Positions 41,989 to 54,370 of a DNA stretch of 64,000 bases are shown here, piece after piece (the stretch's first letter is position 1; each line of letters begins with the position of its first letter). The notes beneath the pieces are model-generated. The model was not told where the DNA came from. It did not search any database and saw nothing but the letters and a program-made list of their open reading frames with translations. The translations under genes and the position numbers were made by a program. Where the stretch lies: the NCBI GenBank assembly GCA_947184155.2, contig CAMXCT020001486.1, positions 83,501 through 147,500 on the forward strand, written 5' to 3'. This stretch comes from Cladocopium goreaui (lineage: Eukaryota > Sar > Dinophyceae > Suessiales > Symbiodiniaceae).

Positions 41989-43163
41989 ATGGTCAACATC
42001 CCGAAGACGCGCAACACCTACTGCCGAAAGTGCAGGAAGCACACTCCCCACAAGGCACGGATAACGAACACAGTGACAGATTGTTTGCAAACAACGCTCC
42101 CTGGCAACCACTGGAAAGGACTGGCGACTGGCAACCATGTGTGCTTCTCCACTTAGTCGCAGGTGTCGCAGTACAAGACTGGCAAAGCTTCTTTGAGCGC
42201 ACAGGGAAAGAGACGATACGACAAGAAGCAGGCGCGCAGCATTGTCTAGGACACTGTTTGAAAATGTTTGAAATGTCTGAAAGACACTCATGAAATTTCT
42301 CTCGTTGGCCTTTACGGCAGTCCGCTGACTCACTTCCTGTTTTGGCTTCTTGGAATTGCAGAAAGTGACTCGTTGGCGAGTGCAGGCTGGCTTTGGAGGT
42401 CAGACCAAGCCAGTGTTCCACAAGAAGGCAAACAACTTGCCTTGTGAGATTGAGAAATCAGTGAAGAAATGAAACTCTTGCCTTCCACTGGGGTGACCCC
42501 AGTAGCCTCATATGTTGCGTGGGACTGCTTGAACACAGGCCAAGACCACCAAGAAGATTGTCCTCAAGTTTGAGTGCACCAAGTGCAAGGCCGATGATGG
42601 ACAGAAGCTGACAAATGTGCCAAATGGGTCTTTTTTTGCCTTACGTTTCTTTCGTGTTATGCATGCATCTTGGATCATCTTTGTGTGTATATATATGCTA
42701 CCGCAGCACAGTATAGATCTCAAAACAGCATCAAAACAGCCATGTGAGTCGACTGAACATTGTTGAGACATGTTGAGACCTTTGTACTGTTTCTTGTCTT
42801 CCTCAGAGACCAAGAGTTGTTTGCTTCAGCTTCTTTCAAGTGTGGCGAGGCCAAGCGAATGAAGCCTATCAAGCGCACCAAGCACTTTGAGCTGGGAACT
42901 GACTCCAAGAAAGGCTGGATTCCAGAAACCAGGGAAACTGAGGGGCAGCCAAGGCAAGCCTTCCCAAGTTCTTCGGCTACATACTGGGCCTTTCACCCTC
43001 CAACCCTTTCTTTACTCGAGCATTTTCCAAGATCTCAATTTGGTGTTTGGATTTGACTATTGGGCTTGGGAATCTTCAACAGGCACTAAAATTGAAAATA
43101 TTCGATGCTTTGACACTCTGTCGCTGCAGAGGCAAGAACGAGTATGGTGGCAAGTACCGATAG
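41989..43163 (+). CDS. RPL44: ribosomal protein eL42 (L44e/RPL36A), copy 1, six exons
   Basis: Large-subunit ribosomal protein near the E-site, ~107 aa when joined. Exons: 41989-42054 (MVNIPKTRNTYCRKCRKH), 42163-42231 (VSQYKTGKASLSAQGKRRYD), 42386-42427 (AGFGGQTKPVFHKK), 42539-42589 (AKTTKKIVLKFECTKCK), 42850-42913 (AKRMKPIKRTKHFELG), 43132-43163 (KNEYGGKYR, stop TAG). Order and content match eL42 end to end, including the two CxxC pairs of the zinc site (CRKC and CTKC). All five introns (108, 154, 111, 260, 218 bp) start GC and end AG. A trans-splicing AG sits 5 bases before the ATG (GTAG/gcatc). Length fits the family (human 106 aa). The exon 5-6 junction splits a Gly codon, supported by the same solution in copy 2. 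Confidence 0.92.
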
Positions 43164-43488
43164 GAGCTTGGTGAACCGACCTGCGCAACCCAGGGCCAAA
43201 AAGCACAGGGCAGCCGCCATGCAGTAAAGAATCCGGATGCATTCAGAAGAAATTTCATGGCAAAGATTAGTATTTCTTTCGAAAAACTCCTTATAGTAAC
43301 GAGCCCACATGGATTCGCATGACATCCTGGCAACACTTGGCTCAAGGGGTACACACAGCTGCGACTTTCATTGAATCCACCAGGTTTGGCCTGGGCACAC
43401 TTTGGATTTGGATCAGTTCATGTCGTGAGATGAGACCTTTGAATCCAAGGAGGAATTGCGATTGAGCTGTGAGTCTAGTGCCAGGATC
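43164..43488. other. spacer between eL42 copies
   Basis: 325 bp, not shared with the region upstream of copy 1. It contains TTGGCTCAAG at 43337-43346, identical to the last ten bases of the dinoflagellate spliced leader, about 140 bp before copy 2. The AG of CCAG at 43483-43484 lies four bases before the copy 2 ATG and is a likely trans-splicing acceptor. Confidence 0.5.
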
Positions 43489-44603
43489 ATGGTCAACATC
43501 CCGAAGACGCGCAACACCTACTGCCGAAAGTGCAGGAAGCACACTCCCCACAAGGCACGGATAACGAACACAGTGACAGATTGTTTGCAAACAACGCTCC
43601 CTGGCAACCACTGGAAAGGACTGGCGACTGGCAACCATGTGTGCTTCTCCACTTAGTCGCAGGTGTCGCAGTACAAGACTGGCAAAGCTTCTTTGAGCGC
43701 ACAGGGAAAGAGACGATACGACAAGAAGCAGGCGCGCAGCATTGTCTAGGACACTGTTTGAAAATGTTTGAAATGTCTGAAAGACACTCATGAAATTTCT
43801 CTCGTTGGCCTTTACGGCAGTCCGCTGACTCACTTCCTGTTTTGGCTTCTTGGAATTGCAGAAAGTGACTCGTTGGCGAGTGCAGGCTGGCTTTGGAGGT
43901 CAGACCAAGCCAGTGTTCCACAAGAAGGCAAACAACTTGCCTTGTGAGATTGAGAAATCAGTGAAGAAATGAAACTCTTGCCTTCCACTGGGGTGACCCC
44001 AGTAGCCTCATATGTTGCGTGGGACTGCTTGAACACAGGCCAAGACCACCAAGAAGATTGTCCTCAAGTTTGAGTGCACCAAGTGCAAGGCCGATGATGG
44101 ACAGAAGCTGACAAATGTGCCAAATGGGTCTTTTTTTGCCTTACGATTCTTTCGTGTTATGCATGCATCTTGGATCATCTTTGTGTGTGTATATGCTACC
44201 GCAGCACAGTATAGATCTCAAAACAGCGTCAAAACAGCCATGTGAGTCGACTGAACATTGTTGAGACATGTTGAGACCTTTGTACTGTTTCTTGTCTTCC
44301 TCAGAGCCCAAGAGTTGTTTGCTTCAGCTTCTTTCAAGTGTGGCGAGGCCAAGCGAATGAAGCCTATCAAGCGCACCGAGCACTTCGAGCTGGGAACTGA
44401 CTCCAAGAAAGGCTGGATTCAAGACATTTGATTGCCTTAGATTTAATATGATTTACTGTAATGATCTTGCGCTTGATGTGTTTGGAGAGCCAATCCATTC
44501 GCATTTTGGCAGCCCAATAGAGGTAGAGACGCATTCCTTGACTGCTTGTGTTATTAAAAGTACTTGGGCAGGTAAGAATGAATATGGTGGCAAGTACCGC
44601 TGA
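43489..44603 (+). CDS. RPL44: ribosomal protein eL42 (L44e/RPL36A), copy 2, six exons
   Basis: Tandem duplicate of copy 1. Exons: 43489-43554, 43663-43731, 43886-43927, 44039-44089, 44348-44411, 44572-44603 (KNEYGGKYR, stop TGA). The segment 43486-44420 is almost identical to 41986-42922, introns included: five substitutions and one short GT/AT repeat difference, all in the last third. Intron 5 becomes unrelated nine bases after its donor, yet both copies end with the same last exon peptide. One substitution changes a conserved Lys to Glu (K87E, codon at 44378-44380), so the copies are not identical proteins. All introns are GC-AG. The 5' flank differs from copy 1. Both copies look intact. 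Confidence 0.9.
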
Positions 44604-47600
44604 GCGGCCTGAAGACTACAAGTTTGCGCAGATGTGGAGAAACATTGCCGTGCCTTCATTGCCTTCATTGCCTTCATGCATCTGCTTCCTTGACATGGCC
44701 CTGATGACATCATCGTTACAGACGGTGCAGAAGAGCATGTGGCGATGACTTTCTCCCCCTTTGTCGTAGCTTTACCAGCCATGTATGGAGCAGCCAAGTT
44801 GCATCTGCAGGTTAAACAAGAGTCCTAGTGTCCTTGAGACAAGAAAGCTTGACTTTAGAGCTTGAAAGAGAGAAGACGGAATGGAAGCAACAGACCCCAA
44901 AGAAGTAGCCTGAACTGAAATGAAGCAAACTGAACAGCAAAGCAGTGGACGCAATCAAGACAACTCCAACCAAAGGCTGTCAAAAGAGCACTTTGCAAGT
45001 ATGATGGAACTGAGTGGATCTCAAAAGCTGCAGACTTAGCTGAAAGTGCTGCAATCTATACAGATAACAAGTCCAGTCATCCTCATAAATGGAAGATTTC
45101 TCAATTGCTTGAGGCAGGGCTACATCCGTGCCTTCGTTGAAGCAACCTTGCTTGAAGGTGGTGCAGGTGCAGCCCTTGTGAGTCATGTCCAAATAGTACA
45201 AGCGCAGATTCCTTTCCTGGACTTCAGGAGATCGCTGAGATCACTTTATGATCTTAGATGATCTGTGTGGGGCCTGCGGGGCATGTGGGATGTGACAGTG
45301 ATTGTGGATGATTGTGGCAGGTCCATGTGCTCCAGAGCCCTGAGCTGAAGCTAAACTCGACAGCTCACCAAAGTGAACGGATACAAAAGGATCTTCTTGT
45401 TGTGCAACAGTTTTCTACAGATTATGACGAGATCAGTCTTTTGCAAGAATGGCAGCTTTTTGCTTCCCTTCACCTCAGACTTCAAAGCAGGGCTTGTTAC
45501 ATCCCAAGCATGATTGAAAGACCTGCGGCTCATGATAAACTTGTCTGCCCAATGAGTATTGCATCCCTGTTCTGAATGCTATAGTCCTTCCTCTGTGAAT
45601 ACTTTGCCTTCCCAGTCCTTATTCTGCAAAAGCTATCATGGACAAATGCATGTTTTGGCTGCAGTTGTCCTGAACCTATTTAGTTCGTCAATATGCATCA
45701 GATAGCTTTAGTTCTGGGGCTCTTGGGTGCTGGGGCTGGTGCTGCTGCCGCCATCACAGGAGCTTCGGGTATGATGCTGCCTGGCTGATGTTTTGCAGAT
45801 TGGAAATAGCATTTGCTACCCGACCTTGAAGATCGCAGGTAATTCACTGTATATACATCTGCTGATCTAGTCTCTGGGAGGGCAACAAACTCACACTTGA
45901 GTCAGGAACATTATGTATCCTGATCAGACAAATGATTGACATGATACAAGCTAACAGGATCTAACAGGATCTAACAGGATCTAACAGGCTGACATGGCAC
46001 AGAAAGAGACCGGTTTGAACCGATTCGGCTGAGGTGGGCAGTTTACAGGCGTGTCTTCGATGATGTCGAGGACGCGAAGCTTCGTTGGCCTTCTTTCAAG
46101 CTCTTTCATGCATTGCACAATCGATTTGCATTCAAATCTCGACATACTCTGTTTCGGATGGAGCATTCCCTTCTGACATCTTCTGAGATCTTCTGAGATC
46201 TTCTGAGATGGTGTTTCGGATGCTTTTTCCCCAGAAAGCTTTGCCAGGCTGCCACCCAGGCTCTGGAGCTGGCACAGTGCGAGGGCAGTGCCAAGGTGGC
46301 CGACATTGGGCTACGATTCGGCTTGCGATTCTGGACCCATTTTGGACCCATTTTTCATTGTTTTTCAACGGCTGGATTGAATTTGGCGCAGGTCTGGGGA
46401 GTTCCCAGCGTTGAGGTGACTAAAGTGCTATGGTTAGCTGAACAGGCGCACGATCAAACGGAGGAAAAGACTAGACTCTAGACATCTCTAGACACTTAAC
46501 AAATTTATATCAAGCATGGATCAAGCACAATGAAGTATGATTGCACATGGTCAAGTGTCATCCAGCTCCATTTTCAGTAAAGTAGCAGACCTTCACAGGT
46601 GCGAGCTGGAGAGACGAAGGGCGAGAACGTAATCAACTTGCCCTCAAACCTGGCAATAGAAAGGTCGGCCTCGAGTGGTGTCAACCTCTTGTCATACACC
46701 AAGAGAGGTCGTAGACAAAACTTGCATCGCACTTCACTTCAGGTTTGCAAATGCTGACCTCAAAAGGACAGTTTCCTCAAAGTGGGAGGCCGGTGTCGTA
46801 AAATTCCATTTTCTCAAGCCACAAGACGTCCACAAGACCAGCGAGCACCGCAATGGTTTGCCTCGGTTGTTTGGCACAGGAGAGGGCCAAAAAGCTGATT
46901 AAAAAGCTGAGGAGCTGCGCCTGAGCGTAGGAAGATGTCATGCAGTAGCTGAGTCTGAAACGTCTGAAACGAGGAACCTGATAACTACTGGGAACGGCCT
47001 CATCATGAACTGTTTTCAAAACAGGTTCATTTCGATCCACTTCACGCAGGAGGAGTCCAAGGCCGTTTTGGGGTGTCCAAGACAGTCTCATGAGTTGTGC
47101 TGTTGGTTGGAGACCTAGAGATCCCAGAGGAATGCTCCCGGTCTAATCCGGTGCACCCGGATCTGGTTTGTGCATTTGCAAAACCTCAGTTCATTTGCAC
47201 TTTGATGATCTTTGATGCCAGATTTCAGCTACGCTATGAGAGTCATTGAATTTGTGCTCAGGTCTGCTCCTGCTTTTCAGCCAAGGACTTAGGGCTGGTC
47301 ACCATGCACTTGGCCTTGCACAGTGTTTTGAAGTGTTTGGGAGGTAAAGCCGGTAAAGCTGCTTAGCCTTTGATTGCACATGTTTTTCTTTGAACGTTTG
47401 AAGTTTTCGGCGACTTTCTATGACTTTAAAGATGGATGGGGCCATGTGGCTGTGCAAATCCACTCCTAAGCATGGCCTTCAGGTCCATGATGCTTGTGCG
47501 CGTAGATCGCTCCTCAAATTGTCATGGGCTTTTTGAACCAGTGAGCGTGACTGCACAGTGTGGAAGGGGCTTCATTTAAGACACATAAAAAGGGGTTCAA

Positions 47601-49120
47601 CAGGATAGTATCATCCCTGGAACTCATACTGGATGGCCCTTTAATGCAATATTTCAACGTTGTTATTGTGGTGCTTCCATTCTGGGACAAGTCTGCAGTG
47701 TTTAATCCCTCTGAAATAGGTTCTATCAATCCACGTGCTGCACAACTTTTTGTAGACCCTCCCAGAGTTCTGTTGCAGGCTTCTTGCATTAGAGGATTGT
47801 CCTAATATTATCCCAATAGATCCCAATCTATTTTCCTCTAGAAAGTGTGTCTGCGTTTTGTGCCTGTTTGTGTTGCGAAGCAGTTGGAAGAAAACCTTTC
47901 CACAAGTCAAGCAGGGTGTCTGGCAGGATCAGGCTGGAAGTTCGCTGTAGATCGGGGTTCGAGATTTGCGGAGCCTGGCACAGCCAAGTCTGAAGGACTC
48001 GGTTGTTTTTTTGGGTCTGCCGTCGAAGCCAGAAGCATCTCTCAGCAGATGATCAAAACAGGACGCACGGGCAGCTGTGTCCGGCTGTGTCTGACTGCTC
48101 ACTCCCAATTCTTACCACAAGGGCGCAGGACTCCGCAGGACTCTCAGAAGCCAAGCCCACTGATATTCACCGCGCCGTGATCCGGCTCGAGACACATGCC
48201 TTCGTTGAAGCTGTCACAATGGGAGCTGTGGCCTTGAGGTGTGGCTGTCGACGTTTCATAAATCTTTCCTTTCGAGACTGTACTAATCTGCGATATGGAC
48301 TACTGCTCAACTTAATTATCTTATAAATCTTAATTACATATAAGTCATATATAAATATAAATTCGTAATTGTGTCCTAATTCACCAGAGAGTTTCCAATA
48401 TTCTTTCACTGGCTGGACAAGATTCTGAAGACAGCACCATGTTAGCACATTTTGTGCAAATTGGAAATTGGAGCAGACTTTACTAGGTGATTATGCAGAT
48501 TTCTGTTTGAACTTAGAGTTCGATTTGCGAGAAGGCTGGAAGCACGATGGTCGCTTTGTTTCGATTCATGATGTAGGTCACCGGCATCAGCGCCTGCACC
48601 TGCGCCAGTGTTCTACACGAAGGTTGTGCCCACACTTCTCATTTCACCAGCGTGTCGTCCGTTTCAAGTGATGATGCAAGTTCTCCTCATATTTATTTCG
48701 ATTTAAGAGTGAAACAATGATCATTGAATGCCAGGAATTCATTGAGACCTACGGCGGCGAGAAAGATAAAATTGCTTCACCGCAGGTTTGGTGTTTTGGG
48801 TTCTGACAGGGTGCAACTTGGAACCGTTCATCTCTGTACCTGTTGTATCCTTTTGTCATAGCTGGTATTTGCCTTGCCAACTCCTCTCTAGCAGCGGAGC
48901 CACAAGATCATGGTGACTTTCAGCTTGTCCTCCTTGCATTGACAGACTTGGTTCCATCATACTGCAAGTTTCCATCATTGGGAGGCAACACCAGCCACAG
49001 AGTCGGAAGCTTAAGTCCGACGTCGTTCTGAAGTATTCCTGGCCTCCTATGTCTCGGGACTTCCAGAAGTTTGACTCTGCCGGGAGATCATAAGCCGAGA
49101 AAGCTGAGAAACCAGATGAG
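44604..49120 (+). other. unassigned, with several coding-like islands
   Basis: Plus-strand islands that look like exons but match no family I know: 44722-44829 (TDGAEEHVAMTFSPFVV), 45693-45788 (MHQIALVLGLLGAGAGAAAA, a signal-anchor-like hydrophobic start before a possible GT donor), 46020-46160 (YRRVFDDVEDAKLRWPSF), 46230-46293 (KLCQAATQALELAQCEGSAK), 47283-47342 (AKDLGLVTMHLALHSVL), 48480-48568 (DYADFCLNLEFDLREGW), 48727-48786 (CQEFIETYGGEKDKIASPQ) and 49012-49110 (SDVVLKYSWPPMSRDFQKFD). These could be one or more split genes. Repeats: AACAGGATCT (10 bp) at 45950-45987 and TTCTGAGATC (10 bp) at 46178-46208. Confidence 0.3.
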
Positions 49121-52100
49121 AAAGCAGATGTAAAAGCAGATGTAAAAGCAGATGTAAAAGCAGATGTAAAAGCAGATGTAAAAGCAGATGTAAAAGCAGA
49201 TGTAAAAGCAGATGTAAAAGCAGATGTAAAAGCAGATGTAAAAGCAGATGTTAAAAGCAGATGTAAAAGCAGATGTTAAAAGCAGATGTAAAAGCAGATG
49301 TAAAAACAGATGTAAAGGCAGATGTTAAAAGCATATGTTATGTTAAAAGCAGATGTTGTTAAAAGCAGATGTTAAAAGCAGATGTAAAAGCAGATGTTAA
49401 AAGCAGATGTAAAAGCAGATGTAAAAGCAGATGTAAAAGCAGATGTAAAAGCAGATGTAAAAGCAGATGTAAAAAGCAGATGTAAAAGCAGATGTAAAAG
49501 CAGATGTAAAAGCAGCATGTAAAAGCAGATGTTAAAAGCAGATGTAAAAGCAGATGTTAAAAGCAGATGTAAAAGCATAAAAGCAGATGTAAAAGCATAT
49601 GTTAAAAGCAGATGTAAAAGCAGATGCAAAAGCAGATGTTAAAAGAATATGTTAAAAGCAGATGTAAAAGCAGATGTAAAAGCAGAAAAGCAGATGTTAA
49701 AAGCAGATGTTAAAAGCAGATGTAAAAGCAGATGTTAAAAGCAGATGTAAAAGCAGATGTAAAAGCAGATGTAAAAGCAGATGTTAAATGCAGATGTTAA
49801 AAGCAGATGTTAAAAGCAGATGTAAAAGCAGATGTTAAAAGCAGATGTAAAAGCAGATGTAAAAGCAGATGTTAAAAGCAGATGTAAAAGCAGATGTTAA
49901 AAGCAGATGTAAAAGCAGATGTAAAAGCAGATGTAAAGGCAGATGTAAAAGCAGATGTAAAAGCAGATGTTAAAAGCAGATGTAAAAGCAGATGCTAAAG
50001 CAGATGTAAAAGCAGATGTAAAAGCAGATGTAAAAGCAGATGTAAAAGCAGATGTACAAGCAGATGTAAAAGCAGATGTAAAAGCAGATGCAAAAGCAGA
50101 TGTAAAAGCAGATGGAAAGCAGATGTGAAAAGCAGATGTTAAAATCATATGTAATAAGCAGATGTAAAAGCAGATGTAAAAGCAGATGTTAAAAGCATAT
50201 GTCAAAAGCAGATGTTAAAAGCAGATGTTGAAAAGCAGATGTAAAAGCAGATGTAAATGCAGATGTAAATGCAGATGTAAAAGCAGATGTAAACGCAAAT
50301 GTAAAAGCAGATGTTAAAAGCAGATGCAAAAAGCAGATGTAAAAGCAGATGTAAACGCAGATGTAAAAGCAGATGTAAACGCAGATGTAAAGGCAGATGT
50401 TAAAAGCAGATGTTAAAAGCAGATGTTAAAAGCAGATGTTAAAAGCAGATGTAAAAGCAGATGTTAAAAGCAGATGTAAAAGCAGATGTAAAAGCAGATG
50501 TAAAAGCAGATGTAAACGCAGATGTAAAAGCAGATGTAAAAGCAGATGTAAAAGCATATGTAAAAGCAGATGTAAAAGCAGATGTAAAAGCAGATGTAAA
50601 AGCAGATGTAAAAGCAGATGTAAAAGCAGATGTAAAAGCAGATGTAAAAGCAGATGTAAATGCAGATGTAAATGCAGATGTAAAAGTAGATGTAAAAGCA
50701 GATGTAAAAAGCAGATGTAAAAGCAGATGTAAAAGCATATGTAAAAAGCAGATGTTAAAAACAGATGTTAAAAGCATATGTTAAAAGCAGATGTTAAAAC
50801 CAGACGTTAAAAGCACATATTAAAGGCAGATGTTAAAAGCATATGTAAAAGCAGATGTAAAAGCATATGTAAAAGCAGATGTAAAAGCAGATGTAAAGGC
50901 AGATGTAAAGGCAGATGTAAAGGCAGATGTAAAGGCAGCTGTAAAGGCAGACGTAAAAGCAGATGTAAAGGCAGATGTAAAAGCAGATGTAAACGCAGAT
51001 GTAAAAGCAGATGTAAAAGCAGATGTAAAAGCAGATGTTAAAAGCAGATGTTAAAAGCAGATGTAAAAGCAGATGTTGAAAGCAGATGTAAAAGCAGATG
51101 TAAAAGCAGATGTAAAAGCAGATGTAAAAGCAGATGTAAACGCAAATGTAAAAGCAGATGTAAAAGCAGATGTAAAAGCAGCTGTAAAAGCAGATGTAAA
51201 AGCAGATGTAAATGCAGATGTAAATGCAGATGTAAAAGCAGATGTAAAAGCAGATGTAAAAAGCAGATGTAAAAGCAGATGTAAAAGCATATGTAAAAAG
51301 CAGATGTTAAAAACAGATGTTAAAAGCATATGTTAAAAGCAGATGGAAAAGCAGATGTAAAAGCAGATGTAAAAGCAGATGTTAAAAGCAGATGTAAAAG
51401 CAGATGTAAAAGCATATGTAAAAGCAGATGTAAAAGCAGATGTAAAGGCAGATGTAAAGGCAGATGTAAAGGCAGCTGTAAAGGCAGACGTAAAAGCAGA
51501 TGTAAAGGCAGATGTAAAAGCAGATGTAAAAGCAGATGTAAAAGCAGATGTCAAAGCAGCTGTAAAAGCAGATGTTAAAAGCAGATGTTAAAAGCAGATG
51601 TAAAAGCAGATGTAAAAGCAGAGGTTAAATTAAAAGCAGATGTTAAAAGCAGATGTAAAAGCAGATGTAAAAGCAGATGTAAAAGCAGATGTAAAAGCAG
51701 ATGTAAACGCAAGTGGAAAAGCAGATGTAAATGCAGATGTAAAAGCAGATGTAAAAGCAGATGCAAATGCAGATGTAAAAGCAGATGTGAAAGCAGATGT
51801 AAAAGCAGATGTAAAAGCAGATGTAAAAGCAGATGTAAAAGCAGATGTAAAAGCAGATGTAAAAGCAGATGTTAAAAGCAGATGTAAAAGCAGATGTTAA
51901 AAGCAGATGTCAAAAGCAGATGTAAAAGCAGATGTAAAAGCAGATGTAAAAGCAGATGTAAAAGCAGATGTAAAAGCATATGTAAAAGCAGATGTAAAAG
52001 CAGATGTAAAAGCAGATGTAAAAGCAGATGTAAACGCAGATGTAAAAGCAGATGTAAAAGCAGATGTAAAAGCAGATGTTAAATTAAAAGCAGATGTTAA

Positions 52101-52260
52101 AAGCAGATGTTAAAAGCAGATGTGAAAAAGCAGATGTAAAAGCAGATGTAAATGCAGATGTAAATGCAGATGTAAAAGCAGATGTAAAAGCAGATGTAAA
52201 AAGCAGATGTAAAAGCATATGTAAAAGCGGATGTAAAAGCAGATGTAAATGCAGATGTAA
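49121..52260. repeat. 3.1-kb satellite, 12-bp unit AAAGCAGATGTA
   Basis: Hundreds of units of AAAGCAGATGTA with 13-bp variants (extra T) and point changes (CATATG, AATGCAGATG, GGCAGATG). The first ~11 units are pure 12-mers. Because 12 is a multiple of 3, long open frames (KADV, KSRC, TSAF, HLLL) appear on both strands; they break wherever a 13-mer occurs. This is not a protein gene. It joins directly to the next satellite. Confidence 0.95.
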
Positions 52261-54370
52261 ATTCCTCAAAGTTCTTTAAACTTTAAACTTCCTTAAAATT
52301 CTTTAAGCTTCCTTGAAATTCTTTAAATTTCCTCAAAAATTCCTTAAAATTCTTTAAACTTTCTTAAAATTCCTTAAAATTCTTTAAACTTCCTAAAATA
52401 TCCTGAAAATTCTTGAAGCTTCCTTAAAATATTTTTAAACTTCCTTAAATTTCCTTAAAATTCTTTAAGCTTCCTTGACATATTCTTTTAAAATCCTTGA
52501 AATTCCTCAAAAACCCTTAAAATTCCTTAAAAATCCTGAAAATTCTTTAAACTTCCTTAAAATTCCTTAAAAATCCTTAAAATTCTTTAAGCTTCCTTGA
52601 AATTCTTTAAACTTCCTTAAAACTCCTTAAAATTCTTTAAACTTCCTCAAAATTCCTTAAACTTCTTTAAACTTCCTTAAAACTCCTTAAAATTCTTGAA
52701 ACTTCTTTAAATTTCCTTAAAATTCTTTAAGCTTCCTTGAAATATTCTGTAAGCTTCCTTAAATTTCTTTAAAATTCTTTAAGCTTCCTTGAAATATTCT
52801 TTAAACTTCCTTAAAATTCCTTAAAAAACCTTAAAATTCTTTAAGCTTCCTTGAAATTCTTTAATCTTCCTTAAAATTCCTTAAAAATCCTGAAAATTCT
52901 TTAAACTTCCTTAAAATGCCTTAAACATTCTGAACATTCTTTAAGCTTCCTGAAAATTCTTTAAACTTCCTTAAAATTCCTTAAACATCTTTAAAATTCT
53001 TTAAGCTTCCTTGAAATTCTTTACACTTCCTTAAAATTCCTTAAAAATCCTGAAAATTCTTTAAACTTCCTTAAAATTCCTTAAAAATCCTGAAAATTCT
53101 TTAAACTTCCTTAAAATTCCTTAAAAATCATTAAAATTCTTTAAGATTCCTTGAAATTCTTTAAACTTCTTTACCATCCCTTAAAAATCTTTAAAATTCT
53201 TTAAGCTTCCTTTAAATTCTTCAAACTTCCTTAAAATTCTTTAAACTTCCTTAAAAATCATGAAATTTCTTTAAGCTTCCTCAAAATTCTTTAAACTTCC
53301 TTAAATTTCCTTCAAATTCTTTAAGCTTCCTTGAAATATTCTTTAAAACTCCTTAAAATTCCTTAAAAACCCTTAAAATTCTTTAAGCTTCCTTGAAATT
53401 CTTTAAACTTCCTTAAAATTCCTTAAAATCCTTAAAATTCTTTAAGCTCCCTTGAAATTCTTTAAACTTCCTTAAAATTCCTTAAAATTCTTTAAACTTC
53501 CTTAAAAATCCTTAAACTTCTTTAAATTTCCTTAAAATTCCTTAAAATTCTTGAAACTTCTTTAAATTTCCTTAAAATTCTTTAAGCTTCCTTGAAATAT
53601 TCTTTAAACTTCCTTAAATTTCCTTAAAATTCTTTAAGCTTCCTTGAAATATTCTTTAAACTTCCTTAAATGCCTTAAAAATCCATAAAAATCTTTAAAC
53701 TTCTTTAATTTTCCTTAAAATTCTTTAAGCTTCCTTGAAATATTCTTTAAACTTCCGTAAATTTCCTTAAAATTCTTTAAGCTTCCTTGAAATATTCATT
53801 TTAACTTCCTTAAAATGCCTTAAAAATCCGTAAAATTCTTTAAACTTCTTTAAATTTCCTGAAAATTCTTTAAGCTTCCTTGAAATTCTTTAAACTTCCT
53901 TAAAATTCCTTAAAATTCCTGAAAATTCCTTAAAAGACCTGAAAATTCTTAAAACTTCCTTAAAATTCCTTAAAAATGCTTAAAATTCTTTAAGCTTCCT
54001 GAAAATTCTTTAAACTTGCTTAAAATTCCTTAAACATCCTTAAAATTCTTTAAGCTTCCTTGAAATTCTTTAAACTTCCTTAAAATTCCTTAAAAATCCT
54101 GAAAATTCTTTAAACTTCCTTAAAATTCCTGAAAAGTCTTTAAACTTGCTTAAAATTCCTTAAACATCCTTAAAATTCTTTAAGCTTCCTTGAAATTCTT
54201 TAAACTTCCTTAAAATTCCTTAAAAATCCTGAAAATTCTTTAAACTTCCTTAAAATTCCTGAAAAGTCTTTAAACTTCCTTAAAATTCCTTAAAAATCCT
54301 TAAAATTCTTGAAGCTTCCTTGAAATTCTTTAAACTTCCTTAAAGTTCCTTAAAATCCTGAAAATTCCTT
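52261..54370. repeat. 2.1-kb AT-rich satellite, 11-bp subunits
   Basis: Built from 11-base words TTCCTTAAAAT, TTCTTTAAACT and TTCTTTAAGCT in varying order, with higher-order blocks of ~50 bp that recur (for example around 54040 and 54160). AAGCTT occurs repeatedly. No ORF of note. It starts exactly where the 12-bp satellite stops. Confidence 0.93.

Noticed and set aside
41929..42421. Minus-strand ORFs of 134 and 142 codons, repeated exactly at 43342-43921
   Set aside because: Antisense to the eL42 exons and introns; identical in both copies only because the DNA is duplicated.
45693..45788. MHQIALVLGLLGAGAGAAAA as an ATP synthase subunit c or other short membrane protein
   Set aside because: Only a hydrophobic Ala/Gly run; no c-subunit carboxylate helix pair and a stop soon after. 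Kept only as a possible signal-anchor exon.
49372..52279. Many 60-112-codon ORFs reading KADV, KSRC, TSAF or HLLL
   Set aside because: Products of the AAAGCAGATGTA satellite; they break at each 13-base unit and have no non-repeat protein sequence.
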